A DNA stretch of 64,000 nucleotides from Ditylenchus dipsaci (Eukaryota > Nematoda > Chromadorea > Rhabditida > Anguinidae), in assembly GCA_004194705.1 (NCBI GenBank), contig SADC01001025.1:1-64000 (forward strand). Direction: 5' to 3'. The notes under the pieces were generated by a model. It worked only from the letters and a program-made list of their open reading frames with translations. It did not search any database and was not told the DNA's origin. The position numbers were made by a program, and so were the translations under genes. Of this stretch, positions 37,901 to 47,174 are shown piece after piece (position 1 is the stretch's first letter; the number at the start of each line of letters is the position of its first letter).

Positions 37901-40863
37901 ACCATTTGGTAACAAAATACCGAAAAATACCACTTTCCGGTATTAATAAAGGTATTAATACCGGTATTAATACCGAGAAAACAGAATAACGGTATTTTGC
38001 CCAACCCTAGTATATTTTTTCTGATTCTAGATTGTTAAAAATGGTATTGTAAAGTAACGAAAAGCACTTAGAATATGTTGATTGCATATTTTAAAATCAC
38101 AAGAACATAAAAGTCTTGCTTTTATATCAGAATTTTCAAATATGTGTTCCGTAGATTACCGTATATTATTTATTAAACGAACACTCTCTGATAAAAGGGC
38201 AGCCCGTCAATTTTTTACTAGGATTTCAGATTTAAGACTATTTTTGATTGGAAATTTCCTTATTTTCAAGGGGTATTAAGATATAACAGACAGGTCTGTT
38301 TAATAAAGAATTTTTTTCGTTTTCGTTCCCGCCTAGGGTCCGACACTTTTTTTAACCCAATTTTCAAAGTCTTTTATTCATTCTGTTCTGACAGTCTGGT
38401 CCCAAATTTCCTAGGGATTCCGATTTTGCCAATCACTTTTCGAAAAGAAAATAAATTTTGGGTTAAAAAGTAAAAACTCAATATAATGACACCCTTTTTG
38501 AAAAATTTTTCCTCGAAGATCCAGTTTCTGGATATTCTTGCTTATCGTGTAGAGCAGGTCGTTTTAGGCAGGGTTTTACGGATTACCGTAAATCTTCTAA
38601 TTAAAGCCCATGGGCTTATATTAGAAGACGTGACCCCCCGAAGTCACTTGTGGCATTGTGTTTTAAGCTATGAAAAATCAATCATTTTCAGGCATACAGC
38701 CACTCAAAATGTAGCTAAGGGACAGGGCTATATTTTGAGTGGTCGTAAGCCCGAGAATGTTGGGTTTTCATGGCTAAAAACACAATGCCACAAATGAAAA
38801 ATTTCCGGAAATCTTCTAATATAAGCCCATGGGCTTTAATTAGAAGATTTACGGTAAGTGACTGAAAAAGTCCATCTTTCAGAGATCACTGCTCGCTGGT
38901 AATGACAGAGTGGCAAAATGAAGTCTCTTAATGTTTTTGTCTATTTCACAGCAAATATTAAGAGTATATGTACTGCGTGATGTGTCCTTCGACGTCAGAA
39001 GAGACGCTTTCATCTTGCAGAAAAAACCTTTTCTAAACCAATCGCGAAAAATTAAAAAAAAAACTCTTTTTTCGTAAAAAGTCATTTTCAAGAGTGTAAA
39101 ATTTAGCATCTTTTGTCGTTTTTTACCAGTCGCCCACCCTTCCAAATATTGGGAATACCTCTTCTGATAGCCCTGTGATTTCCACGCCAGATTGACTTCG
39201 ATGAGCCGGAAAAAGGGCCTGCAACAGAAAGTTACGGGCAAAATAAGATCACCCTGTAACAGGGCTTCGATCTAACTTATTAATAAGATTTGTGGTTATT
39301 TTGGCACCTAAAATTTTAAGGAAATGAAATTTACTTATTAATCAGAAAAGTACTTACCGTATTTCCTCTAATAGTAGCCCACCCTCTAGGAGGGGGTTGA
39401 AAAATAGTAGCCCATGTGCTGCTATCAGAGGAAATACGGTATGTTCGATAGAATCGGCTCCTCAAGACGGTTTTTCGATGCCCAGACAGGAATTTGGTTT
39501 GCAGGAACCACAGTTCCGGTGTAGTCCGGTGTGAGAGACCTTTAGAAAAACTTCCAGCAAGAAGAAACACGTAATATAAATCAACTTTTTTGCTCTGATT
39601 GTTGGAATTCATTATGTTTTGATGTGAAAACACAGTGTTAAAAAGCGATTTTAGCATGTTTTTAAATGTACTTATTTTTTGACTCAAAATCTGATTTTTT
39701 TTCGAAAATCTACTTATTTTCAAAATTTTGAGATCGAAGTTTTATCGATTTCTCAAATAATATTCTGACATAAAAAAATCTTCGTTAGGCAAATCTCAGA
39801 TTCTGACACCGGATTCATGCTCAGCATAGTCGATTTGCATGTGAAACTGCTCTTTGAAATTTAAAACACTTGTCAAATTGCAAATCCGCTTGAGACAAAA
39901 AAATTTTTAACACACCATTTTTTATGATAAAAAGTGTTCCTTGTAGTGACACCAGGATCCGAGACATAGTCAACGACATCGATCCCCATCAACAAACACT
40001 GTCAATCCAAGTGACTGATACTGACATAAAGATATTCATCAAGGTAAATAAATTTTGAATATATTAGTTTTCAATACCTTGCAATTTTTTCCTTTGCAGT
40101 CTGAGTCAGGTGGAATATTTGACAAAGGGCATGGCATCAAGTTGTTGGCTGAGCACACCAAGTGCAACCTGACCGAAGGTAATATCCTGGTGTGTGGAGA
40201 CTCGTCTACAGATGTGCCTATGCTAGCATACTGCTTAGAAATGAACCCCAAGGGGGTTTTCACCGTTTGGGTCACCAGGAATGAGGAGTTGAAACAAAAG
40301 GTTGGTTTTGTCTTCAAAAACAAAATTACTTTTAGTTAAAGTGGGTTATTAGGTATATACCTAACACCCTAAAATGATGTTTTTTCGATGCTTTAGTACG
40401 TTTAATGTGTAGAAAACGTGTTTTTGGGATGCAGCCAACCACAAAAAAAATTTTTTTTTACCAAAAATCGACTTTTCACTCATGTGGGTACACGCATCTC
40501 AACTTCAAGCCCCAGGTCCCCTGCGCCTTCGAAGTACCAAATTCCAGTGACCAAAACGGGGTAAAATACTTTTATGTGAATAAAAAATAATATGTCCAAG
40601 TACCCTTCCGTAAAAAAAATTAGAATGCTTAAAATGTATGTTTCTCATCAGTTATTTTAAGTAAAATAGTAGTTTTTTAGCTTTCATTAAAATAGTAAAC
40701 AAATTTAGGTGAAAGAGATGTGCGAGTCCTATTCCAACCACAATTACGTGTTCGTGTCCTGCCAGAAGTGTTGTTGGGTGGTATGGCTCAAGCAACCATC
40801 AGGGAGATCAGCATTAGTGTCAGTCGACCACGTTTTTCCACTGCAGATGAATTGGACAGCTAA
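19905..40863 (+). CDS. tps: Trehalose-6-phosphate synthase, nematode type, 27 exons
   Basis: Makes trehalose-6-phosphate from UDP-glucose and glucose-6-phosphate. Exons: 19905-19944, 25267-25598, 26254-26391, 26438-26658, 27747-28003, 28060-28211, 28935-29110, 29160-29330, 30299-30409, 30484-30553, 30607-30741, 31363-31716, 31765-31900, 32062-32075, 32154-32201, 32248-32338, 32398-32480, 32536-32685, 34815-35222, 35765-35851, 35904-36018, 36836-36903, 36966-37255, 37311-37373, 39947-40043, 40100-40300, 40709-40863. All phases agree; about 1,388 codons. The GT20 domain spans roughly residues 380-893, with WIHDYHL (~587), SVERFDYTKGI (~735) and KKDGMNLV (~837). A HAD phosphatase-like domain follows, with DRDGT (~1095) and GDSSTDVP (~1305). 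The first exon is inferred from phase alone. The last exon lacks one base near 40762; the other frame then ends in STADELDS and TAA 40861-40863. Confidence 0.93.
20058..20306. repeat. Full copy of the GCGCATCTC repeat, TPS intron 1
   Basis: It runs from GGGGCCTACCGCATAAATAA through CCAGAGTCACTTTCGAGTGA, GGTATGTGGGTGTGCGCATC, a C-rich middle and GAGATGCGCGCACTCACTTA to TTTTTGCCACGGCCCAGT. The two halves are imperfect inverted copies around the centre. Confidence 0.75.
20640..20814. mobile_element. Pogo/Tigger-like MITE with CTCGATATAAG ends
   Basis: The ends are CAGTCAAGTCTCGATATAAG and, inverted, CAGTCATGTCTCGATATAAG, flanked by TA on both sides. The interior repeats GGTGTATCTTRTATCGAGG words. 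Inverted repeats starting CAGT(C)..CTCGATATAA are typical of pogo/Tigger DNA transposons. It lies in TPS intron 1. A related right end is at 57,395. Confidence 0.75.
20815..22690. other. TPS intron 1, unassigned part
   Basis: No supported exon. A possible alternative exon follows the acceptor CACACAG near 21,147, and a run of ten C lies near 22,212. Neither is strong enough to call. Confidence 0.35.
22720..24060. repeat. Three-layer nested inverted repeat in TPS intron 1
   Basis: The outer arms (about 22,720-22,861 and 23,778-23,950) carry CTTGAACTCGCTCAACATCA, GGTCGAAACGTGTA and the CCTTGG box in inverse orientation. Inside are the TTAA element 22896-23386 and an inverted pair of SINE-like units (23,430-23,520 and 23,615-23,720). 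Each unit has GTGCGTAAGTGCTCGCG and a B-box-like GGTTCAATCCC (GGTACAATCCC on the left). Confidence 0.65.
22896..23386. mobile_element. TTAA-flanked element (piggyBac/Kolobok style)
   Basis: The ends are AGGGAGGGTGAAAGCTGTTA and, inverted, AGGGAGGGTGAAAGTTGTGT, flanked by TTAA at 22892-22895 and 23387-23390. The arms continue with GGAGATAGTCTCGACA. The centre has GGTGTTGCGAATCGCAACACC. A truncated relative lies at 44,413-44,735. Confidence 0.8.
26659..27746. other. TPS intron 4 with GC-rich words
   Basis: It contains CCCCCGTCA words near 26,720-26,765 and GGCGCCGCCG-type words near 26,830 and 27,010, then a stretch (27,280-27,530) resembling the MED14 intron at 55,290-55,460. A short inverted pair CTGTAGGCGACAG / CTGTCGCCTACGG is at 27,553-27,602. 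No exon. Confidence 0.45.
29625..29857. mobile_element. TTAA-flanked palindromic MITE, TPS intron
   Basis: The ends are AGGGGCATGATCGTGC and GCACGGGCATGCCCCT, with TTAA on both sides (29621-29624, 29858-29861). The arms carry GGCGCGAACCAGCAGT facing ACTGCTGGTTCGCGCC. It is 233 bp long. Confidence 0.8.
30742..31362. other. TPS intron 11
   Basis: It holds a small hairpin around CCACACTCGTCCGGGTGTGG (30,941-30,960), repeated GAGTGTGG words and no element with clear ends. A minus-strand open frame here overlaps the preceding exon and is not supported as a gene. Confidence 0.4.
32062..32075 (+). other. tps: 14-base microexon of TPS
   Basis: ATGTGCTTTTCCAG lies between acceptor GTTTTAG and donor GTAAAC. 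It takes one base from the exon before and gives D-V-L-F-Q, which leads into VAVTNRRSVDAYR of the next exon, the expected TPS core order. Without it the frame and the conserved strand would be lost. Confidence 0.8.
32933..34029. mobile_element. TTAA-flanked composite element, TPS intron 18
   Basis: The ends are AGGGGCATGGTCACCTG and TGACCATGCCCCTT with flanking TTAA. The arms carry TTGTCCCCGCCAATTC and CTTCTGTACAG, shared with the palindrome at 41828. A full GCGCATCTC repeat copy lies inside (33,530-33,810). Near 33,030-33,120 are runs of CCATTGTACCACCCCC-like words. Confidence 0.7.
34160..34462. repeat. 300-bp hairpin in TPS intron 18
   Basis: AATTTTTTATAACGGAACGC on the left faces GCGTTCCATTATAAAAAATT on the right. 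The inner arms include GGGTGACCGTCCAGGTTTT and AATGAGGCCGTCCTAATTT. It looks like a MITE; the flanks were not resolved. Confidence 0.65.
36019..36835. other. TPS intron 21, nothing recognised
   Basis: AT-rich intron of 817 bp between the exon ending GATCGAGATG and the exon starting GAACTCTTAAG. No element ends were recognised. Confidence 0.5.
37727..38009. mobile_element. hAT-type MITE with ATTAATACCGG words
   Basis: The ends are TAGGGTTGGCCAATGG and TTGCCCAACCCTA, with a perfect 8-bp duplication GTATATTT at 37719-37726 and 38010-38017. About nine copies of the word GGTATTAATACC are inside, plus a CCTTGG box at 37881-37900. It lies in TPS intron 24. Confidence 0.85.
38586..38854. mobile_element. 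TA-flanked MITE with CCGTAAATC ends
   Basis: CCGTAAATCTTCTAATTAAA at the left and its reverse complement at the right, flanked by TA. The arms run through GCCCATGGGCTTATATTAGA and GTGGCATTGTGTTTTAGC. It is in TPS intron 24 and related by its ends to 39357 and 47175. Confidence 0.75.
39357..39439. mobile_element. 83-bp TA-flanked MITE with CCGTATTTCC ends
   Basis: CCGTATTTCCTCTAATAGTA on the left faces GGAAATACGG on the right, with TA on both sides. The middle has GGGGGTTGAAAAATAGTAGC. It is in TPS intron 24. Confidence 0.75.
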
Positions 40864-41827
40864 ATGATTACCTATTAATTTTTTACAAGATTTCTTTCAA
40901 CCAATTTTAATTGCCACATATTGTGGTAGAATGTTTAAAAGTTGGAATAACGTGGTAGTAGTCTGTCTGTGTGACTATCGAATTTATTAAGCTAAAGTAA
41001 GAATTTTAGGTTTTTATAATAACGCCATATTCAGCCTATCTATTTTTTGTTTTCTACAGTAAAAATTTGTGCAGTCAAACCTGGTTAATTTTCAATCCGC
41101 TCAATTTGGATTACCAGCTTAGCCCAAACAACCGTATGAACTCCAATAATCCACCTCCTTAAAAGTGACAAAATGTAGCTGATTCACGGCTCGGAACTCA
41201 AAATTTTAAAATAAAGGACATTTGATCAAAAATTGCCATTGTATCTAATGCTTACTGGGTTCGGGTACCAAAAATGTCAGTCGGCCACGTTTTAAATTTT
41301 AAAGATTTCGTGTCTCAAAATAAAGGAAAAATGTTTAAATGAAAGACGTTTCCGAGCCCTGATCTAATTTGTATTTTTAAATGTCTTTTTTAAGTCAAAT
41401 TTGATTGGCAACCCAGTGTTGCGATGACACAAAACTATTTAAAAAATTGAAAGCTGGATTACGAACATCAACGTCAGCATTGCATAATTTGCCTGAAAAA
41501 TGCTCTAAAAATTGAGGCGCCATAGAAAATGCATCAATCTTTTTTCTGATGTATGATTTCTTTTGCGCTTTTTTAGGTCACCTTTCAAAGAAATTATGCA
41601 ATTCTGATATCTATATTCCTCATTTAACTTTTTATTCTCCACAAGTTTTTTTTATATCGCAACACTAGGAGGTCAACAAAATGGTTTTGAAACAACACAA
41701 ACAAAATGAACGTTAAAAGTGCACTTTGTTATTTTTTGGAAGGGACTTTGTAAGAGGTTATATGAGAGAGTTTACACTGGAAAATCAATATAGGGAACTA
41801 TATTCATATGAAAGTACACATCGTTAA
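40864..41827. other. TPS 3' flank
   Basis: An AATAAA at 41210-41215 is the nearest candidate poly(A) signal but sits in a repeat-like stretch. A CAGTCAAACCTGGTTAATTT motif near 41,073 resembles a pogo-type end without partner. No gene. Confidence 0.35.
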
Positions 41828-42060
41828 AGGGCCTGACCTCTTCCTACTCGGTGGTCCCCCGCCAATTCAAAAATTTTTCCTTGATCATTGGACTTCTGTA
41901 CGGATTTTTCCGCTAGGTTTCTAACAAAACTAGGCCTGAAATCAAATTTTAGGCTTAGTTTTGTTAGAAACCTAGCGGAAAAATCCGTACAGAAGTCCAA
42001 TGATCAAGGGAAAATTTTTGAATTGGCGGGGGACCACCGAGTAGGAAGAGGTCAGGCCCT
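41828..42060. mobile_element. Near-perfect 233-bp TTAA palindrome
   Basis: AGGGCCTGACCTCTTCCTAC and its exact reverse complement end the element, with TTAA at 41824-41827 and 42061-42064. The arms carry CCCGCCAATTCAAAAATTTT, CTTCTGTACGG and CTAGGTTTCTAACAAAACTA. Relatives are at 32933 and 57577. Confidence 0.85.
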
Positions 42061-42064
42061 TTAA

Positions 42065-42664
42065 TGTCGGGTTTATCAAGTTTGACTAGAAGAAGGAGTT
42101 TTCAAGTCACTAAATATGAGTTTAATGTGAACTCACATTCTTTATAATATATTTTTTTATAACTGTTAACATAGTCAGCCAAGTTGTTTTTTTTGCCAAA
42201 ATATATATATGCAGAAATATTTGTGCCTTATGTACTTTTGTCATACAATTTTTTTTCCAGAAAACTTTTTTCACGTTTATTAACAATTTTGTGCTATTAG
42301 TGAGAAAAAAATTGTTTATAATCATTTAGATGAAACAAAACCTGAAATATTGCTGACTGTCTTAGTTTTGAGTGTCTTCTCGTAAGCAGCAAAAGTTTTA
42401 TTACAACCACATTTGGTGTCCTTCATTACATAGTAGTCATTGTACTTTTTGGCAGTATTTTATAAAGTAAAATAATAAAGGATTTTATATTTGAACGTAG
42501 AAGCAAAATCAAACTTATATACAATAGCTGCAAAGCTATCGAAATACACAATGCAAAAAGGAAGTAATAAAAATTTCAAGAAACACTTCGTAAAGAGATT
42601 CACTATTTAAAAAAAATCAAAAAACGAATTTTTTTCGAAAGTTTAAATTTATTTGTTTTGCTAT
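42065..42664. other. Intergenic, nothing recognised
   Basis: AT-rich, no supported gene. AATAAAGG near 42,474 could be a distant poly(A) signal. Confidence 0.4.
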
Positions 42665-42672
42665 GTTTTAAG

Positions 42673-44407
42673 GGCGAGCATTCACTTGCGGATTCCACAA
42701 ATGCGGATTCAAGACTTGGGGATTCCATATTTGCGGATTCACACACGCGGATTTTTTTTGCGTATTCCATAGTTGCGGATATTTTTTGGCGGGTTTTAAC
42801 CTGCAAATCCCACACTTGCGGATTCCGTATTTTACGAATTTTATTTGCGGATTTTTTTGCGAATTTTAACTTGCGGATCCCACATTTACTTCGTATTTCG
42901 CTACTGCGGATATTTTTTCGCGGATACCACATTTGCAAGTTTTAACTTGCGGGTTCAGCAACTGCGGATATTTATTCACGGGTTTCACATTTGCATTTAA
43001 ATTTTTATAGACTTGGACACCACAATTCTATATTAACCATAAGAACATTAGACACATTGGCTTTTTTATAAAATCTGAAGAAAAATAGGTTGAGTTTTGT
43101 TTTGCCAGTACACAAAATAGGCTCAGGTTTACTTGTGTTCTCATAAATTGCAAAATTTGGCATGCACCAACAACAAAAACAAGAAACGGTCTGTCTCAAA
43201 TTTATTCATCTAACGAAGATTATAGAACTTCGGTCAGAAGTTTGGCAGCTTTATCTTTTTTACCCGTCCGATAAGTAGAGCCGGAATACCAGTTGCTATT
43301 TATCGAGTTTCGAAAATTAAATCTAGTATCTACTGCTGAATCCGTATTCACGTATTTTAAAAGGTACATCTGCTAGAACTCTTTTTTAAGTTCGCAAAAT
43401 TTTTTAGAAACTACATCCAGACTCAGCGTGCGAGAAATGCACCACTTTTAACCAAGAAGAAGCACAGGATGGTGTTTTAGGAAGAACAAATAATGCTCAA
43501 GAGTCATTTCACTCTCAACTGAACGCTCAGTTAAAAATATCCAGCAATTTCAAAGTATGCGGGTTTATCGTAGTTGTATATATTGGTCGAAAGAATTTGA
43601 AAGTTCTGAAATAGCTAACTTTTTTTCACTTTGATGGTATTTGTTTCTGAAATGTCTTTTGCAAATATTGCAATCTATTTCAGTTAAAGAATATAGTAAA
43701 TAAGTTGTCTTAAAAACTGCTCCTAGCCAAATAAATGCTCACAACGTAAAGAGTAAATTAAAATTTTGTCGTTACATATTTTTAAAACTACTTTAACTAC
43801 AAAACGTTGTATATTATAAAGGATAAAAGGAGTTCTTCCTTTTTTAAAACCAGTGAAATTCTTGAACCAATCTGTGAATCACACGCTTAATTTCGTTTTA
43901 AGAGCCATTGAAGTCATCAAAAAAGAAGAGCTAGTGGCTGGAACGAAGCTTAGAGAATATCAACTAGATCCAACTGTTGGCTTATGTTCCGCCCCCGTTC
44001 TACCAGTCCCACGCAACTGACCGGGCTATTTCAAAATTAATAGCAGCATACGAAGCACTTTAAACATCTATATATGTAGAAACCTTACGGCACTTAAAAG
44101 CTCTGCGTTCCGCATCATGAAAACATGGTTTCGACAACTAGGACGACTAGTATTACATCTTCTCATATTAATATAATTCCAAACTACTTGTTTTAGTAGA
44201 CACGATAAATATGAAATTTGCACTCATACAAACAATGTGCAATCCGTAAGTGAAAGTCCGCAAATAAAAATCGGTTAACCTGAAATCCGCAAAATTGAAT
44301 CCGGAAATATGGGTTCCGCAAGTGTGGAATCTTCAGGTTAAAGCCCGCCTTTGTTGAATCCGCGTATGTGTAATCCGCAGAAAAAAATCCGCAAGTGAAT
44401 GCTCGCC
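42673..44407. mobile_element. MULE-like foldback element with TTGCGGATTCCA arms
   Basis: The ends are GGCGAGCATTCACTTGCGG and its reverse complement, with a perfect 8-bp duplication GTTTTAAG (42665-42672, 44408-44415). The left arm (42673-42990) has about fifteen variants of TTGCGGATTCCACA; the right arm (44235-44407) has about eight. The interior carries transposase-like exons. This ties the word-array architecture to the Mutator-like group, where FB/NOF foldback elements belong. The MULE label rests on short motifs. Confidence 0.8.
43408..44020 (+). pseudogene. MULE-like transposase remnant
   Basis: After the acceptor TTTTTTAG an exon (43408-43554) reads in one frame through CEKCTTFNQEE and GRTNNAQESFHSQLNAQL to the donor GTATGC. 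NN-x-x-ESFH-x-x-LN resembles the conserved C-terminal part of Mutator-like transposases. A later piece (about 43,900-44,020) reads IEVIKKEELVAGTKLREY, like the following helical segment. The rest could not be followed. It lies inside the word-array element and is probably dead. Confidence 0.5.
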
Positions 44408-44412
44408 GTTTT

Positions 44413-44735
44413 AAGGAGATAGTCTCGACACGAATATTTATCAGAATTGCAAAATTCCTTCAAAAAATGGCCTAAAACTCGAAATGTGATAGCATACGAA
44501 CCAAACTTTTTTCGATGGATTTTTTTCCTTTTCCATTTCGATTTTCAGGGCATTTTTGAAAGAAATTCGGAAATTTTGAGATTTTCCAACTTTTAATTCT
44601 GAACAAGTTTGACTGATAATGCAACACTGAGTTGTCGACAAAATATGGCTCTAAAACCACATTTTAAAAACACAAAACTTTGTTTAGTCCTTTCGTGTCG
44701 AGACTATCTCCTTGACAGCTTTCACGCTCCTTTTA
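44413..44735. repeat. Truncated TTAA-family element
   Basis: AAGGAGATAGTCTCGACACG on the left and its inverse near 44,690-44,712, followed by CAGCTTTCACGCTCCTTTTAA, match the element at 22896. The left terminus is missing where the foldback element sits. Confidence 0.65.
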
Positions 44736-45830
44736 ACACTCTAAAGCCCGATCGCTACAGGTATACATGGAGCTAAAATTGGGCAATGAACAAGATAGCG
44801 CAAACAAGGCCGTTTTGGAGCTTTTAGTGCCAATTTTAATAAGTTCAGTTTTTGGAAGTGAGTTACTCCATCTAAGAATTCTAACACAGCTCGGTAGGTG
44901 TATTGGAAAATGCTTTATAGCTCATGAGAACCGGAGGAGATGGGCTTTCAGATGTGCTATCACACATTATTTGACAATTAAGACAATTTTTTTAATTTTT
45001 TCTTGAGCAAAATCTTGATTTTGCTCAAGAAAAAACCAAGAAATTTCTTGAGAATTTTCTCATTGGCCAAACCTAGGTATGATGAAAGCGGACACAGAGT
45101 CTGAGACGGGTATACGTCATTTTTCCGTCGTTCATTTTTCGTGACCTTTTTTGGCTGTACTTTTTTTCTGTATTGAGAAAAAAAATTATAAGTTACGTTT
45201 TGTATCTAAGATTCATGGCTTCAAAATGAGCTTTTCACAATCAACTTTTGATTTCAAAATTTTGGGTAGAAATGCCCAGTCAGACTCTAAGTCTGTCACT
45301 CGGTACTTAGTGATATTTGAAGGGTCAGTCTTTTGAATCGGCTGTCTAAAATCTCACATTTACCATTTAAGTAAGCCTTTGAATGTATAATTTTAACGAA
45401 ATTTTTTTGGTTGTCGAGTCAAGCCCGGCCCGAAGTTTTTGGCACAGCCCGACCCACGATAGGTACGGCCCGATGTAGGAATATGTACGACCTGCATCAT
45501 TTTTAAGTATATATCATTTATGCACAACTTTCAAACGGTTAGTTACCTTAAAAAATCGAGCCCATGATAAATTTGGATATCTAAGCCAAAGAATATTTTT
45601 CAATGCTCTATCGATTTACCACGCATGCCCTTCAAGGCTTGCTACATTTAACAGCTATGGTTTTTTTCCACATGGCTGTAAGAAATTGAGTGTGGTTCCA
45701 CACAAGCATAAGTGAATCAGATGACATTATCTCAACCAAAGTCAATTATTCAAGCACACTCTTTTTGCCCAAATTATATGGTCATTGACTGATTTTCCGA
45801 CAACAATTGTACAAAATTAATCTATTATTG
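44736..45830. other. Intergenic with GCCCGA words
   Basis: No gene is supported. AGCCCGGCCCGAAG, GCCCGACCC and GGCCCGATG near 45,420-45,475 suggest one arm of a word element without a partner. A short inverted pair (AAAATCTTGATTTTGCTCAAG) is near 45,010. Confidence 0.4.
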
Positions 45831-45838
45831 TGATTTAT

Positions 45839-46069
45839 ATGAATTTTTTAAATTTTAACAACTGGATTTCGTTGTATTTTCTGCTTCCAACTTATATTTG
45901 GACAAGTATCAGCTATGATCAAGACATCCTGAGCGAAAGAAATGCTATATTGTCCACTCCAGTTTGGCAATGGAGCCCTTTGCAAATATCATTGCTCAAG
46001 GAACCTGATCTTCCAAGCATTCATCCCAAAATATTCGTAAGAATTCGTTCAATAAAAGTGCAAACCTGA
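45839..46069 (+). CDS. Doubtful small secreted protein
   Basis: ATG 45839 opens MNFLNFNNWISLYFLLPTYI, a possible signal peptide, then YDQDILSERNAILS, PVWQWSPLQISLLKEPDLPS and a stop at 46067-46069. A donor-like GTAAGA follows residue ~65 and an AATAAA lies within the last codons, so the true end may differ. No homologue is known to me; it may be a chance frame. Confidence 0.25.
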   Translation: MNFLNFNNWISLYFLLPTYIWTSISYDQDILSERNAILSTPVWQWSPLQISLLKEPDLPSIHPKIFVRIRSIKVQT

Positions 46070-46323
46070 TTACTCTATTTTCTCTATAATCCCCCACTCT
46101 CTAATAAGTCCCACCCTGCGGACCTAATATCTCAGCCTAGAGCAAACATTTCGCAAATCTGATTGTTGTGTATTCTTAATTAGCACGAGCTCTCCTGATT
46201 CCACTTTTTAGATTTTGGTTGAGTACTCAAAAATCTCAAAATCGACCTCAAAATTTTCCGAATTTTTTAAGGTTGAAAAATAATCTCCATGGGGGTTTAA
46301 TAGAGAAAATACGGCAAGCAAAT

Positions 46324-46578
46324 TTGGCCCTATATTTTATTTTTTATTTTTTTTTACATTTTTTGCCTTGGTCCCCCTGCTGATTTTTTGTGCATTTTTT
46401 TCTTTTAATTTCTTTGTCGTATTTGTTCAACAATTATAACACAAAAAGGTAGCCAAAGTTGGCAGCAAAACGCTCATGCATTATGAAAAATAAAGAAATT
46501 AAAAATTGGCAAAAATGCACAAAAAATCAACAGGGGGACCAAGGCAAAAAATAGTACCGATCCTTATATAGGGCCGAA
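46324..46578. repeat. Inverted repeat with CCTTGG boxes
   Basis: TTTGGCCCTATATTTTATTT and TTATATAGGGCC form the outer pair; TGCCTTGGTCCCCCTG (46364-) and its inverse (46528-46545) the next; GTGCATTTTT and AAAAATGCAC the inner pair. It is the smallest unit with two opposed boxes. Confidence 0.7.
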
Positions 46579-46747
46579 AATTCTTTAATGCAAAACAATA
46601 TTTTTGTAAGTATATAGTATAGAATAACTGCCCCCACCCGAGAATCTGACACTCCCGAAATCACTGTAACTACTCTTTGAAACAACAATTTCAGGCTCAG
46701 TACTTAGGCTCGCGGTAGGCCAGGTAGGGGTGGCATTTATACCAGGG

Positions 46748-47032
46748 TTAAATTTTATTTTTTCTACCATAATAAGAAAACACAGAGTTGTCGTAATAAT
46801 TAGGGTAAGCATACCCTTGATATCCTTGGTAGTTACTCATTTGATTGTAACTGTTTTGGTATACACCGGCAGCTCGGCCGGCTGTAGCTGTACCCCCAGA
46901 ACCTCCACTACCAAAACTAAGTGAAGATCCAAAGTTTTCCAAGCCATCAGAAAAGAGTTGGGAATAGCCCACACTTATAATTATACAAAAATAGGCGCTT
47001 ATGAGTAAAGGCTTGCCGTGAACTTTGAGCAT
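46748..47032 (-). CDS. Secreted Gly/Tyr-rich peptide
   Basis: A single 94-codon exon on the minus strand. MLKVHGKPLLISAYFCIIIS begins the chain with a clear signal peptide, probably cut after GYSQ. The mature part has FGSSLSFGSGGSGGTATAGR, then a Tyr/Asn/Gln-rich part (SNYQGYQGYAYPNYYDN) and ends SYYGRKNKI. YYG-RK resembles an amidation and dibasic processing site, so a neuropeptide-like or antimicrobial Gly/Tyr-rich peptide is possible; a cuticle-type peptide is another option. A TATA box lies 64 bp upstream. No homologue is named. Confidence 0.6.
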   Translation of the reverse strand: MLKVHGKPLLISAYFCIIISVGYSQLFSDGLENFGSSLSFGSGGSGGTATAGRAAGVYQNSYNQMSNYQGYQGYAYPNYYDNSVFSYYGRKNKI

Positions 47033-47095
47033 TCTAGATAAGACTCCGAAATATACAGGTGTTGGGAAAGAACTGGTTTGGAAAGTTTTGATTTG

Positions 47096-47105
47096 CCTTT
47101 TATAG
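47096..47105 (-). promoter_or_regulatory. TATA box of the secreted peptide gene
   Basis: CTATAAAAGG on the minus strand, 64 bp before the ATG. Transcription would start near 47,070, giving a leader of about 38 bases. An AG (TTATCTAG) just before the ATG could instead be a trans-splice acceptor. Confidence 0.55.
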
Positions 47106-47174
47106 TGAAATCTTTGATCCACCTTCGCTTGTTTACAGCATTTGTTGCCTTAGTGTTGATGTGAAAAAGGCCTA

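Noticed and set aside
42603..42945. Frames rich in ADSHTRIF or ESANMESPS repeats
   Set aside because: They are readings of the TTGCGGATTCCA array on opposite strands.
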